Below are positions 33,325 through 44,056 of a stretch of DNA of 64,000 nucleotides, one piece after another; position 1 is the stretch's first letter; each line of letters begins with the position of its first letter. Origin of the DNA: Anthostomella pinea (lineage: Eukaryota; Ascomycota; Sordariomycetes; Xylariales; Xylariaceae); NCBI GenBank assembly GCA_963556695.1, contig CAUWAG010000011.1, positions 620,001-684,000 on the forward strand, read 5' to 3'. The position numbers and the translations under genes were made by a program. Under the pieces are notes generated by a model. That model was not told the DNA's origin. It made no database searches and saw nothing but the letters and a program-made list of their open reading frames with translations.

Positions 33325-34058
33325 GCTGAGCTACTCAACTCGGAAGGCTCATCGGATCTCGATTGACTTGACCATTGGAGCTCTCTCTGGATGAATGGCT
33401 GTCTGACCTGTGGTCGAACATGACGGAAGATGCGGCTGAAGGACCGGAGTCAAGCTTCTCAGTACGTATAGCCTTATGCGCAATGGATGGCAGTGGCGAT
33501 ATAAAGACAAGGATAAATCAACCCAGACCAGATCAAAGAAGAGAATGAGGGGAAGAGGAAAGACCGATCATGGCAAGTGCAGCGCGCGCGCGGATTCGTG
33601 TGGTCATCCGAACTTCCGACAGGAAGTCGAGCTGATAGGTAGACGGGTGGTAGACGGGAAGTAGACGTCTAGATCGATACATGGTAACAATGGTCGTTTA
33701 GTCCATGTTTGGATTCGGGTGGTTCGTTTTTCTCGGGGCTGTCGAACAGCTCCATGTAGCGGTAGGGGGTAATGAGGAGGAAGGCGGGATGGTATTATTC
33801 CAGGATGATGGCGCTGGTTGACAAGCATATATCTGTTCCTCTGTCTGTTCCTCTGTCTGTTCCTCTGTCTGTTCCTCTGTCTGTTCCTCTGTCTGTTCCT
33901 CTGTCTGTTCGTCTGTCCGTTCGTCAACTCTTATACATGCCATCATCGTCAAGCTATCACGTTGTTGCAATTGTATTCGGCGCGAGGATCTTGGAGCCTG
34001 TCGGCGGAGGTTGCAGTCCGAAAGACATAAGTCTCGTGATGTTCGTCGGAGCGTTAGA
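33325..34058. other. Intergenic with a 12-bp minisatellite
   Basis: Apart from the TCTGTTCCTCTG array at 33831-33922 I see no gene. The repeat keeps frames open on both strands, which explains the spurious repetitive open frames here. Confidence 0.5.
33831..33922. repeat. 12-bp minisatellite TCTGTTCCTCTG
   Basis: About seven near-perfect copies, the last two with TTCG variants. A 12-bp unit leaves any reading frame open, so it produces artefactual open frames. Confidence 0.93.
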
Positions 34059-34071
34059 CGGAGGGTAGGTT

Positions 34072-34388
34072 TCTTTCCTTTTTAACGTCTCACGGGGCGC
34101 GTAAGAACCACTGCGGCATGCCGCGGCACCTACTGTAAGCTCTAAGAGCACTGAACCTGGCGTTGCGCCCTGAAAACTGAACATTTGGGACCCCAGCCGA
34201 TACTTCCCCTCACCCGGAGGATGGGGGACACGGTGTGATCCGCCGTTTAACTGTGGTGGCTGTTTACGGACTTGACCTGCTAGATGGGCAGTGTATGTAC
34301 ATAGAAGACCTAGCCTAGCACGCCTGAGCGGCCTCTTGGAGCCCCTGGTTGACGCCGCTACGCGGCAGTCCTCCCGGCGTTAAATGCT

Positions 34389-34455
<67 letters not shown>
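34072..34455 (+). mobile_element. 384-bp retroposon with (AAC)n tail
   Basis: A 13-bp duplication, CGGAGGGTAGGTT, flanks the insert at 34059-34071 and 34456-34468. The 3' end reads GGCGTTAAATGCTAC followed by about 22 AAC units, reminiscent of the CACGTTAAATAC ends of the LINE/SINE group, so it was probably mobilised by a related LINE. No internal pol III boxes or coding sequence were found; it may be a 5'-truncated LINE or a SINE of other origin. The host sequence before insertion reads as an open minus-strand frame (SVQTTVLSATYPPSNAPTN) across the site. Confidence 0.82.
34389..34455. repeat. (AAC)n microsatellite, retroposon tail
   Basis: About 22 perfect AAC copies form the 3' tail of the retroposon. 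Confidence 0.93.
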
Positions 34456-34737
34456 CGGAGGGTAGGTTGCGGATAGAACGGTCGTCTGTACAGAAAATTC
34501 TTGCCTGTGCAGAATGGTTGCCTGAGGCATTGAGGAGAGGCACACGAGCGACGGCCAACTGCTTGCGGATGGCCGCTTCAGCCTTCTTGCGCTTGACGAC
34601 TGCCCCGTCGTCATAATACTCCATGCCAGCACGCGACATTAAAGTCCACAAGGGGGGCGAGGGAGAAGGGGGGCGAAGGAGGTTGTTGCGGCATTAAGTA
34701 GCAGCCTTATAGCTTTGAAAGTTTAATCTTTATATAT

Positions 34738-34985
34738 ATTAACGTAGCTGACAAGCGAGTTGGCATTACAAGCAAGTTGGCACTCGTTATGAACTCTATA
34801 ACTGCCATGCTAAATAACTTCACTACAATGCATTCAATTCAATTCAATCAATCGGATTCCTCTTCCTCAGAGGTTTCTATCTCTATTGTACAAGTTCGCG
34901 CATTATGGCCAGTGTTGCCGCAAACGCCACACCGTCGCTCACGCGCTGCTGCCTCCTTGGACGACGACTATCTTCACCTATTTCC
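34738..34985 (-). mobile_element. 3' end fragment of a Fot1/pogo-type transposon
   Basis: The minus strand encodes the transposase C-terminus: RRCGVCGNTGHNARTCT (a C-x2-C-x4-H-x4-C knuckle) followed by an acidic ETSEEEESD and TGA at 34848-34850. The fragment then runs out through TTGGCA...AACGTA, near 34740. The same end, more mutated, lies at about 43480-43680. Only the last about 250 bp are present. Confidence 0.72.
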
Positions 34986-34989
34986 TGTC

Positions 34990-35281
34990 TTGTCAGTTCA
35001 GTACCATCCTTTATAGTCTGAAGACCTATTGTATCTTTAATAAAAAATATTTCTCCTTTTACCAGATATTTGTTTTTTATTTTTTAGTGTTTATTTAGTA
35101 GGTAATTGGCCTCTTTTAGCTTAAAGACCTAGGAATCAACAAAAGCGACCTTATATATAAGATCGTACACAGCCTCTAAAAACGAGTTTAATATATTAAT
35201 AATTAATGTAAGTGAGCTTTTCTACTGGTTTTTAATTTGGGTTGTAATATAAACTAACTAAGTTACTGCTTTATTAATAAT
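34990..35281. other. AT-rich, RIP-like spacer
   Basis: No gene is visible. AT content rises steeply from about 35010, marking the left edge of the RIP-like block. Confidence 0.6.
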
Positions 35282-35286
35282 AATAT

Positions 35287-35804
35287 TGTGACGAGCCGTC
35301 TAACCTATAAGGCTAAAGGGTTCTATAGGCTTTATGTTCTGAGGTAAGTCAACATAAAGGACGATAGAGGCTTCTGTCAATTAGAAGACACTCAGATGCT
35401 GGGACTTGGTCTGAACTGGGTTCACTGTATAGTCGAGTCGTCAGGAGATTTCTCCCACCTTAGGGTTGGCTAAGATGCTTAGATTGATCACTGAGGTAGA
35501 GACTGTCTATCTATCTGGCTGGGAAATGTCTGTCCTTATATATCCAATCTCTCTCTCACTGATTAGGTGGCTCACCCTGGATCACCGGTGATCCAAGGTG
35601 ATCCTGCTCACTGGATCACAACAATCATCCAGTGATCCAAATTCTTAGTCACGTGACCCAGGTTCTGCTGGTCACGTGATCTGTGTACCGTTGCTCCGTT
35701 GCTCTGATCTCTCCACTGATCAGCACCCCACTTACTGGTCAACCTGTTTCCAATCGTCCCCTCTTGGCCTGCTATCAGGCCGCGCTGTTCGTTGGTTCGT
35801 AACA
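35287..35804 (+). mobile_element. Solo LTR, 518 bp
   Basis: The segment starts TGTGACGAGC and ends TTCGTAACA (TG...CA) and is flanked by the 5-bp duplication AATAT at 35282-35286 and 35805-35809. It is GC-balanced within AT-converted DNA, so it inserted after the surrounding DNA was mutated or escaped it. It contains near-palindromic GGATCACCGGTGATCC-like motifs. A solo LTR arises by recombination between the two LTRs of an element. Orientation is arbitrary without internal sequence. Confidence 0.85.
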
Positions 35805-35809
35805 AATAT

Positions 35810-37687
35810 GTGTTTTCGAAGTTTAAATAATAAGTACTAAACCAAGGTTTAATAATAGTATTTGGATTATAATAATAGCATCTAGCTTTAAGATAATACT
35901 TTTTAAGTTAAAAGAAATAAGGCTGATAATATTAAAACTTGCTTAAACGTTTTTTAACGTTATAATAACATTATATACTTTTTAAAACGCTTCGAGAAAG
36001 TCCTTTTTTAGAACATAAGTTATGCAATGCCGAAAAAAAATCTTTAATTAAGCGATTATAAGCTCATTTAAACTGGAAAAAACAAATAATATTTAAAGAT
36101 TAAAGCTTATATAGTAAATAAACAGGTATATAAAAGGTAATGATACCTTTATTTTGATAAAAATCTTTAAAAACTTCAATATAATAGCTTTTATACCTAT
36201 TTAAGATAAAAAAGCGTTTACTAGCGGTTATGCGCGATTTAATATACTTGTTAAAATATTAAATTTATTTCAACCGATCTTATTTCTAGTTTACTTGCTA
36301 TTAAATATAGCTATCATTTGATCGCGTAATAATATCGTATTACGATATTATAACGCGAGGTAGGTTTTACCTTATAAAAGGATAAACAACGGAACTATCT
36401 AACTATTGATATTAATAGTAAAGATTATTATAAACTAATTTTTTACCTTGCTAAGCTTATTCAAGCTTTTTACGTTTTTTAACGCTTAGAACAACTGTAC
36501 TAAACTTAATAATATTTATTATAAACCTAGTCTTGTTAAAGTTATAAATATCCGCGGTTTAAATACTGTGTTTTATATATATCGCATTAATTTAACAAAA
36601 TTACGTGTAATATACGTTTAAATATTTGTTAAAAACCTTTTAATAGTCTATCTTTCAATAAAAACGCGTCTAAAAGCTTAGTATGCGTTGAATAAAATTT
36701 CACGTTTAGTTCTTTTTAATGCGTCTGCCTTACGCTCTATTAACAAATAATTCGCTATATTTTTAAAATAACCATGCCATGGTAGAAATGCTTGCGTATC
36801 TAGGTTAAAAATAAAAGAAAGGATGACATTATTCTCGAAAACTATAAGTTTCAAAGTAATAAGCAGACTGTCGCGTTTTAATTGCTTTCCTTTAATTTTA
36901 TTACTTAAAAGTAAAACGAGGGATATTTAAAAGTTTTGCTAATTGAAATATAAAAATTTAAAGGTTATGTTATTTAGCTTAAACAGCTAGCTGTAAGTTT
37001 AATTCGATATAGCGGGATGCTATTATTATTATAAAATATATAATGGTTTAAATCTTATCAGTTACGAAGCTTATAACGAGTGCTAAGTCGCTTATAATAT
37101 TAACTCGCTTATTAACTATATTAAATCTTATTATTTAAATAGTTTTTTAATTTTAATTTTCTTTATATATATTAATATGTTTATTTTTACATTTATTTAT
37201 AACTAAACTAAAGTAATGCAGTATATAATTTATATTTGATTTAATTTATATTAATATAAAACTTCTTTAGTTTTACTCTCATTTCGTTCTAATTTTACGT
37301 TAAACGTAATGTTGTTTTAATATTTGATATTCTATTTTACTGGCTTTATTTTATTACTTCTTTATCTAGTTTTAATTATTTTTCTTTATCTTAATTTTAT
37401 TTTATGTGTTCTTAAATATATCTTAAGCATATTTTCGGTTTAAATTAAAATGACATTTTTATAAAGTTAAATTTTATTAACATTGACTTAACTCTTTTAT
37501 TATAATTAAACTTATTATAATTAAAGATCATTTAATTTTAACCGTTTAAATGTTGCAAGCGTTGTTAATTATTAATTATGATTAAGTTTTATATTTAACT
37601 AAATTTAATCGTTATAATATTATGTTTATAAACTCAACCCATTTTCTAAATATAAAGATATTTTATCATCATAACGAATTTATTATA
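35810..37687. other. AT-rich tract, RIP-like
   Basis: Almost no open frames remain, TpA and A/T runs dominate, and no coding motif could be read. This is expected for a RIP-mutated repeat; its original identity is not recoverable by eye. Confidence 0.7.
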
Positions 37688-37753
37688 ACTTAATGTATTA
37701 TTCAAATTGTATATACATCTATGAAATTTAAATTTAATTTTAATATTATTTAC
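37688..37753. repeat. 66-bp direct repeat, left copy
   Basis: It starts ACTTAATGTATTATTC and ends ATTATTTAC directly before the LTR at 37754. The partner at 40045-40110 has one mismatch. The pair brackets the 2,291-bp segment LTR-leader-gag/integrase ORF. Confidence 0.92.
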
Positions 37754-37957
37754 TGTTGGATCCATGCGATTCCAGCCTGCAAACCATCTATACTAGGACC
37801 CACATGTATGATTAGATAAGTGATTAGATACCGGATTGCGAGGTCACTTAGCCAGACCTTCAGGTCCAGCTAGACCTCCCAATCCAACCATCAGCAACAT
37901 CATGACCTTGACCCCATACTCGAGTATTATGATTGATCGTTCAAGCCTGTTCCAACA
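37754..37957 (+). repeat. 5' LTR (204 bp) of an LTR retrotransposon
   Basis: It starts TGTTGGATCC and ends TGTTCCAACA, giving the inverted ends TGTTGGA/TCCAACA. A more mutated copy of the same length lies at 40634-40837. Confidence 0.85.
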
Positions 37958-38059
37958 CTGATCAGTGTTGTCTCCCAAGACAACACAGATAAGCAAGGAA
38001 AAGAAGAGGTCTTATTGTATCAACGTTCCTGACACGAGACTCGGGATACAGCCAAAGAT

Positions 38060-38452
38060 CTGGATCTTCTGTCGTAAATGTTTCTCAAGAGGCGATTCGA
38101 GGCACAGCACGAGATCCGAGGTTTTCTACTGCAAACGTTCCTCCAGAGGCGACTCGAGGCAATAGATTACGCTGCAATCACAGCAATATTCACATCCCCG
38201 CGCGGCAGCACAGACTGTTGACAGAACCCTCCCCCACACATCTATCTGACGCGCCCGTCCGACACACGCCCATCCGACACATGCCAGATTGTTGACAGAA
38301 CCACCTGACACACATCCATCCGACAAGCCCATCCCACACGCCTATCCCACACGCCCATCCGACACGTGCCCATCTGACACGTCCATCCGACACGTCCATC
38401 CGACACGCCCATATCCAACACAAGTACATCCGACACAAGTACATCCGACAAG
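38060..38452 (+). repeat. Leader repeats: about 60-bp duplication and 14-16-bp CATCCGACACG minisatellite
   Basis: A duplicated unit (TCTTCTGTCGTAAATG... and TTTTCTACTGCAAACG..., each with AGAGGCGA-TCGAGGC) lies at 38060-38165. From about 38240 to the ATG at 38453, CATCCGACAC(A/G)-type units recur some twelve times. Together they make up the untranslated leader of the element. Confidence 0.8.
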
Positions 38453-40081
38453 ATGGCCTCCAGCAATGGCAACAGCGAAATCCAAGTCGCTCAAGACCCT
38501 GCAGACATTGTGAGAGACAAGAAGCTACGGTATCTCAGCGACCGCAACCTATATGTCAACCTTGTCGACCTCATTGATCTTGATCGCATCAAATTTGGAA
38601 AACAAGTCGATCTTGAATATGGCGAGGATACCCATTTCAACTCGTATACCTTGTCATGTATCGACCGCTATAACAATGCTAAGACGCCTGTCCCCTTCGA
38701 GATTCACGAGACATTCCAGATGGACTTTGAGAACTGGACAAAGACAGACTTCGAGAAGGTTGAGCGCACCATACGAGGCATCTTCAGGAAATGCCTCAAC
38801 TCCAAAGGAATCTACCTAGGCAAAGTAAACCACTCCATCACAGACACCCTTACCAACCTTGTCACCGCAAAGGACCTCCCAACCTGGGATAAAGTCTTAC
38901 TTAACAAAGTAAGAACTGCTTATCTGCACCCAAATGTCTGGAAAATCATTAATGTCTGCATGGCTACACAGACTGATGCTCCCAATACTGATACCCCAGA
39001 TTTGATTGATCCTTATGATGACATCCCTTCTGTTACCGCTGAACATGCATCACAAAAGACTACCCCAGATCTAAATCTAGCCCAGTACCGGAATCCCTCA
39101 CTACCGCAAATCCCAACGGCATATGCAACCGGCAACTTCATGCCCGATCCTTGGCACATCGCTATCACACCAGACCCTGGCTTCGGAACATACCAGCAGC
39201 ACAACCAATGGCTACAGAATCAACCACCTGATCCATATACCCAGATTCCCCCTATCCCAGTGCCCAACGAGGACCTAGCTCCTGGAACAATCGTAACATT
39301 TGCCAAGATCTGGAAAAAGAAGAACTGCTACTCAGGACGACCCTACGATATTCTAGATGACAAGATACGCTACTTCCTAAACACATGTTCTATTATTGGC
39401 ATCAAACCTGGCCAGTTCCACGTAGTATTTCCTCAAGTTCTTACTGGCACAGCTCAAGAATACTTCATGCACCATATCAGCCGTCACTCGATGTTCTCAG
39501 ACATGTATAACCGTCTCAAGGCACATTTTGACACGGAAGTCAACAAGACTCAATATCATTGCGATTGGTTGGCAATCACCTATATCAACATGAAGGCACG
39601 ACCTGACAACGCTAGCAAGACCAGCATGGAGATCCTCAAGGCACTCCTCAACAAACTGCAACTTTGCCAACGTGCCCTTGGCCCTTCGTACCTAGGCGAG
39701 ACACAGCTGATCGCAGCTGTAGAACGCGCCTGCCGTGGTATCAAACATACTACCAATCAATACTTTACTGATCGCAAGTTTCACCGGCGGAAAGACAAAT
39801 ATCAAGGCCCGTACAAGGCTCTATCGGTAACAGACCGAGAAGTGACCGTTGAGATGGTCAACAGACCAACCCTATTCAGCCGCACGCATGTCAAGCCCTA
39901 CAACCGTCACCCTGATGCGACCCTCGATACTGAGAAGCCTGACGACCCCGATACTCCCGTTCCGTTCGAATATCCTGAACCGACACTCCCCCGTCGTCGC
40001 GGCCGCCCTCCAAAGCTCCCTATACCCGTCCAAAGCACAAAGCGACTTAATGTATTATTCAAATTGTATATACATCTATGA
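38453..40081 (+). CDS. Gag-integrase C-terminus fusion protein of an LTR element (542 aa)
   Basis: The frame runs without a stop from MASSNGNSEIQ. Residues 1 to about 430 are gag: a polar N-terminal region, a Pro-rich linker, and a capsid-like segment (YFLNTCSIIGIKPGQFHVVF, AHFDTEVNK, ACRG). Around residues 430-450 the text switches to the end of a pol polyprotein: KYQGPYKAL and SRTHVKPYN, typical of the integrase C-terminus of gypsy elements, then a basic RRRGRPPK tail. A deletion thus fused gag to integrase in frame and removed the enzymes between. The last 12 codons lie in the 66-bp direct repeat, so the stop is supplied by flanking DNA. The ORF shows no RIP damage although it sits in AT-converted DNA. 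A zinc knuckle is absent. Confidence 0.72.
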   Translation: MASSNGNSEIQVAQDPADIVRDKKLRYLSDRNLYVNLVDLIDLDRIKFGKQVDLEYGEDTHFNSYTLSCIDRYNNAKTPVPFEIHETFQMDFENWTKTDFEKVERTIRGIFRKCLNSKGIYLGKVNHSITDTLTNLVTAKDLPTWDKVLLNKVRTAYLHPNVWKIINVCMATQTDAPNTDTPDLIDPYDDIPSVTAEHASQKTTPDLNLAQYRNPSLPQIPTAYATGNFMPDPWHIAITPDPGFGTYQQHNQWLQNQPPDPYTQIPPIPVPNEDLAPGTIVTFAKIWKKKNCYSGRPYDILDDKIRYFLNTCSIIGIKPGQFHVVFPQVLTGTAQEYFMHHISRHSMFSDMYNRLKAHFDTEVNKTQYHCDWLAITYINMKARPDNASKTSMEILKALLNKLQLCQRALGPSYLGETQLIAAVERACRGIKHTTNQYFTDRKFHRRKDKYQGPYKALSVTDREVTVEMVNRPTLFSRTHVKPYNRHPDATLDTEKPDDPDTPVPFEYPEPTLPRRRGRPPKLPIPVQSTKRLNVLFKLYIHL

Positions 40082-40110
40082 AATTTAATTTTAATTTTAA
40101 TATTATTTAC
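40045..40110. repeat. 66-bp direct repeat, right copy
   Basis: 65 of 66 positions match 37688-37753. It contains the C-terminal codons and stop of the fusion ORF. Confidence 0.92.
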
Positions 40111-40633
40111 TTTAAATAAATTCCTTTATTTTTATTTTTGTGAACTCTTTAAAAAGTTTAAATTAAAACCTTTTAACCTAAATTCATTAACTTTATATAT
40201 AAGTTTACAATCTTAATATTTTGACTTGAAATAAAGTAATAAATTCATAACACTAAAGGTTTGAATTTTTAATTATTTAAAATTTTAAAATAAACTTAAA
40301 CGTTTTCAAAACTTTGTTTTAACAAATATGATTATTTCATTAAAATTATACTGAAAATTCACCTTTGCATATGTTTTTAATATAATCACTATTTATAAAA
40401 TTAAGTTTTTTAGTTACACAGTATTATATTTAAAACCTTATCCAAATTAGGTTTTAAAAAATTAAATACTTTATAAAATTAGATAGATTCAACTATTTAA
40501 TTATATATTTTAATTTAATTTAATTTTCAAACAACATAATTTTAAAGTTCTAAAACTTTATACAGTTAAAATAAATAAACCTACTTTATTTTGTTCTAAA
40601 TTCTGATTTATAATGATGTATTAATGGTATCAA
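40111..40633. other. AT-rich tract, RIP-like
   Basis: No open frames or motifs are visible. It lies between the direct repeat and the right LTR copy. Confidence 0.65.
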
Positions 40634-40837
40634 TATTGGATATATGCGATTCCAGCCTGTAAACTATTTATACCAGGTCCCACATGTATGATTAGATAAG
40701 AGATTAGATACCGGGTTTCGACGTCACTTAGCCAGACCTTTAGGTCCAGCAAGACCTCCTAATCCAACTATTAGCAACATCATAACCTTAACCCAATACT
40801 CGAGTATTATGATTGATTGTTCGAGCCTGTTCTAACA
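40634..40837 (+). repeat. 3' LTR copy (204 bp), mutated
   Basis: Starts TATTGGATAT and ends TTCTAACA. Compared with 37754-37957 the changes are mostly C-to-T and G-to-A, as RIP would produce. Confidence 0.8.
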
Positions 40838-41830
40838 ATTAAAGCTATAAATCAGTATTAAATCAATACTCTTTTAGAAAAAGTATCAAAACGTAAAAAT
40901 CATTTTTATATTAATGATAATTTGTTTTAAATATATTGCTTTTATTAATTAGATTCATTCATATTATAAGCTTATTAGTAATCTTCTTAAGTGAAACTTT
41001 AATTTTAAACGTTTTAAAAAAGTAAAAAGCTACTTTTAATTTATTCAATAATTATTATAGCTTTATGTTAGATGTTGGATCTCAGATATCATGCCTTTAG
41101 GTGCAGTCCCCGTTACGGGGCTGCCAGGGGACCAGTGGATCCACCCTAGCATGGTGCAGTATGGTATTTAGCTGTAGATTAGCCCTGCCAAGCATACTTC
41201 AGAATGATAACAACGTTTGCAACGACCGCTCACACCCCCAAGGTTTGTGACCCTTCTAGAATCTCACACTTTATTTATAATGTTTTATAATTCAAACCTT
41301 TAAACTTTTAGAAAATGGGTTTATTCAAAATCCTATTATTTCTATTTCATTTTTAGTATTTTTTATATGAATTGGGATTATTTTATTATGAATGATGTTA
41401 GTAATATAACCTTTTTAAATCATAAAGAAATAAATTTAATATATAAATTAAATTTTCTGATAATTTAATCTTTAAAAATAATCGATTTTAAAAATAAATA
41501 ACAGCCTGATATATATATATATATATATTATAAGATTCTATTAAATTTTTTGGTATATTAAATATGTATTAACTTATAAAGTCTCATTAATAATATATAT
41601 ATATATATATATATAACAATCTAAGATTATTTTCTATTATTTTTAAACTATTTTCTTAATTGATAAAACTGTTAGTAACTTTATTATTTAATAAATTATA
41701 TTTTAATATATTATTAATAGAATGCTAAAAGACTTGAACCCTTTATATTTCTGTTTGAAATCTTGCTAAAACTTTCCACCTACCAATCTTTACATTGGCT
41801 CAGAGAATCGCCGGCCGACCATCACGACGC
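40838..41830. other. AT-rich tract with a GC-balanced island and (AT)n runs
   Basis: Most of the stretch is RIP-like. The island 41073-41267 starts TGTTGGATC and ends CTCACA and might be another solo LTR, but no target duplication was found. (AT)n microsatellites occur at 41510-41528 and 41597-41614. Confidence 0.5.
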
Positions 41831-41839
41831 GATAGCATG

Positions 41840-43585
41840 CACAATTCTTTGAAACTTACAGTTTCTGAAGAGAATGACGTTTGCTCCTTCATACTTGACC
41901 TGGATGCGTGAGCATTTCCGCCCTGGTACACTTATATTGAAGATATGGCGAATCAATTATTGGCAGCGCGTGGGACTGGACGCGTTAGAAAGAACTGGAC
42001 GGCAAACTTCATCCAATGTACACCAGATCTCCGGACGCGTTTTTATCGCAGGATGAACTACTTAAGGGTCTTAAACAAAGATCCGGATGCGTGTTGCGCG
42101 TGGTTTCGCTAAGTTGCGGCAGCAATCTGTCACGGGGCAGATACAAGCACAGGACGAAGATGCTCATCAATCACTCGTATTGTACAACAATACTCTGGTG
42201 AGGAAAGAGAAGAAGGATCTGACATCACACCAAAATCTGGTGGGAAGGTAGATCCTCAATCCCGTCCCACTTTTATCTACCTAGCTGTGCAGTGGGGCAA
42301 CGCGTCCACCCCACCAAGCCACTCGGTGGGAGCGCACACACTATAATAGATGGCAAATCTATCACACAATCATAAAACATGGTATCAAAGACGCGGATAT
42401 CTACAACTTCAATAAGACTGGGTTCATAATGGGCATTATTGGGTCCGGTATGGTCATTACAAGCGCCGAAAGACGTGGCAGGCCTAGACAAGCTCAGTAA
42501 GGCAACAGAAAATGGTCTATAGTAATCACTGCTATCAATGCTGATGGTTAGGTGGTCCCGCCATTCATTATTTTACAGGGCAAAACCCACCTTGTGTCAT
42601 AGTATCACAACACAACATCACCACGCAATTAGAAGATGGCTGTGTCTGACAACGGATGGATTATAAATGAGCTTGGTTTGAGAAATGGATTCAGTATTTT
42701 GACAAGTATAACAGACCGCGTATAGCCGATGGTAAATGCCTCGTTATCCTAGATGGCCACAAAAGCCACTATTGCCAGGTCTTTAAGAATTATTGTCAGA
42801 ATAATGGTATCATTACCCTTTGTATGCCTCCCCACTCGTCACACAGGCTCTAGCCTTTAGATGTCAGCTGTTTTAGCCCGCTCAAACGAGCTTACAGTTG
42901 CATGATTGAGGATTGCATCCAGTGTCATGTAACCCATATTTCAAAGGAGGACTTCTTTACAGCGTTTTGTAAAGGACATAACGCTGCTATGACGGCAGGA
43001 AACATTCGAGCAGGTTTTAGTGTTACTGGGCTTGTTCCTTTTGACCCATAAAGTGTCATTTCAAAGCTGGATGCTGTCGTTGTTGTACGAATACCGTTGC
43101 CAGACGCCAATCTACCACCTATTACTTGGACTTCAAAGACGCCTATCACCATTAACAGCGGTAAACCAATCAGTTTATATCTAAAATAGAGGCAAAAATT
43201 ACCAGAGAAGCTCACCTACATCAATAATTGATGCATTGAGCTCGTTTTCAAAGGTTACATATGGTCTCTTGCATAAGGTCGCTTTGGTTAATTCCCGGGT
43301 TTGCGAGCTAGAAGAGGCCAATCACTTTTTAAATAAATGCCAGAAAACAAAGAACCAATATTTAATAAAAAAAAGAATATTTTTTATCAAAGATAAAATA
43401 GGTCTTTAGGCTACAAAGCATGATACTGAGCTGGCAAGACAAGAAATAAATGAAAGTAGTCGCCGTCTAAAGTGGACGACAGCGTGTGAGTGACAGTGTA
43501 GCATTTGCGGCAACACTGGCCATAATGCGCGAACTTATCCAATAGAGATAAAAACGTCTAAGGAAGAGGAATCTGATTGATTGAA
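41840..43585 (+). pseudogene. Fot1/pogo-type (DDE_1) transposase, decayed
   Basis: In succession, across frames, the + strand shows a CENP-B-like helix-turn-helix (IEDMANQLLAARGTGRV, RVRKNWTANFIQ, TPDLRTRFYRRMNYLR), an FIMGIIGSGMVITSAERRGR block, the second catalytic Asp (LVILDGHKSHY), MPPHSSHRL followed by a stop in place of Gln and then PLDVSCF (third Asp), and the C-terminal knuckle CGNTGHNART with SKEEESD and TGA near 43578. Stops and frameshifts are frequent, several in C-to-T contexts. The end at about 43600-43680 matches the fragment at 34738-34985. The left terminal repeat was not found. Confidence 0.8.
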
Positions 43586-43685
43586 TTGAATTGAATGCGT
43601 TGTGAATAAGTTATTTGATAGGGCAGTTGAGAGGTTGGTAAAAAGTTTGCCGCTCGCTTGTTAACTACGTTAATCATTAAAAAAC

Positions 43686-43788
43686 GATTACTTAATTAGT
43701 TTTTATTTATTTAATATTAATACGAAAACTGTTTAAATATTTACGGTTTAATAAATAGATTCAACTTTTTTGCGGTTTAATTCTTATT
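43686..43788. other. AT-rich spacer
   Basis: RIP-like sequence with nothing recognisable. Confidence 0.5.
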
Positions 43789-44056
43789 TATTATAATTTA
43801 AGGGCTAATATAGGGTTAGAATTAAGGTAGATTGCTTGAGTAGTCGTTTATTGGGTTGAAAGATTGAATTTAATATTAGATACATATTAAACTATGGAAA
43901 TTAGCTTATTTATTAATCTAATAGTTAATAAAACCTTGCTTATCACTTTTAAAAGCCACCACTTTTAATGCTTTTACCCTTTTCACTTTTCACTTTTCAA
44001 CCATTAATTTTAGCTAAATCCAGCTATTTAACAGCTAGTACTACACTTATACGACA
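43789..44056 (-). repeat. Left LTR of the copia-type element, RIP-mutated
   Basis: It aligns along its length with 46521-46753, differing mainly by C-to-T and G-to-A changes and a few indels. It ends ATACGACA like the right copy. Confidence 0.7.

Larger units (their letters stand above)
37754..40837 (+). mobile_element. LTR retrotransposon, internally deleted (gag fused to integrase end)
   Basis: Two direct 204-bp LTR copies (37754-37957 and 40634-40837) flank a leader with minisatellite repeats, an open gag-integrase fusion (38453-40081) and an AT-converted 3' segment (40111-40633). Protease, reverse transcriptase, RNase H and the integrase core are missing. The left part is GC-balanced but the 3' segment and right LTR show C-to-T/G-to-A changes, so the two halves may derive from different insertions. 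The fused integrase tail argues for a Ty3/gypsy origin. Confidence 0.7.

Noticed and set aside
33604..33970. Repetitive open frames on both strands
   Set aside because: They are produced by a 12-bp minisatellite, whose unit length keeps every frame open.
34358..34651. Poly-Val or poly-Leu protein on the minus strand
   Set aside because: The homopolymers are translations of the (AAC)n tail of a retroposon. Only the part upstream of the tail could be coding.
41073..41267. A further solo LTR starting TGTTGGATC
   Set aside because: The end does not pair with the start (no CCAACA) and no 5-bp duplication was found.
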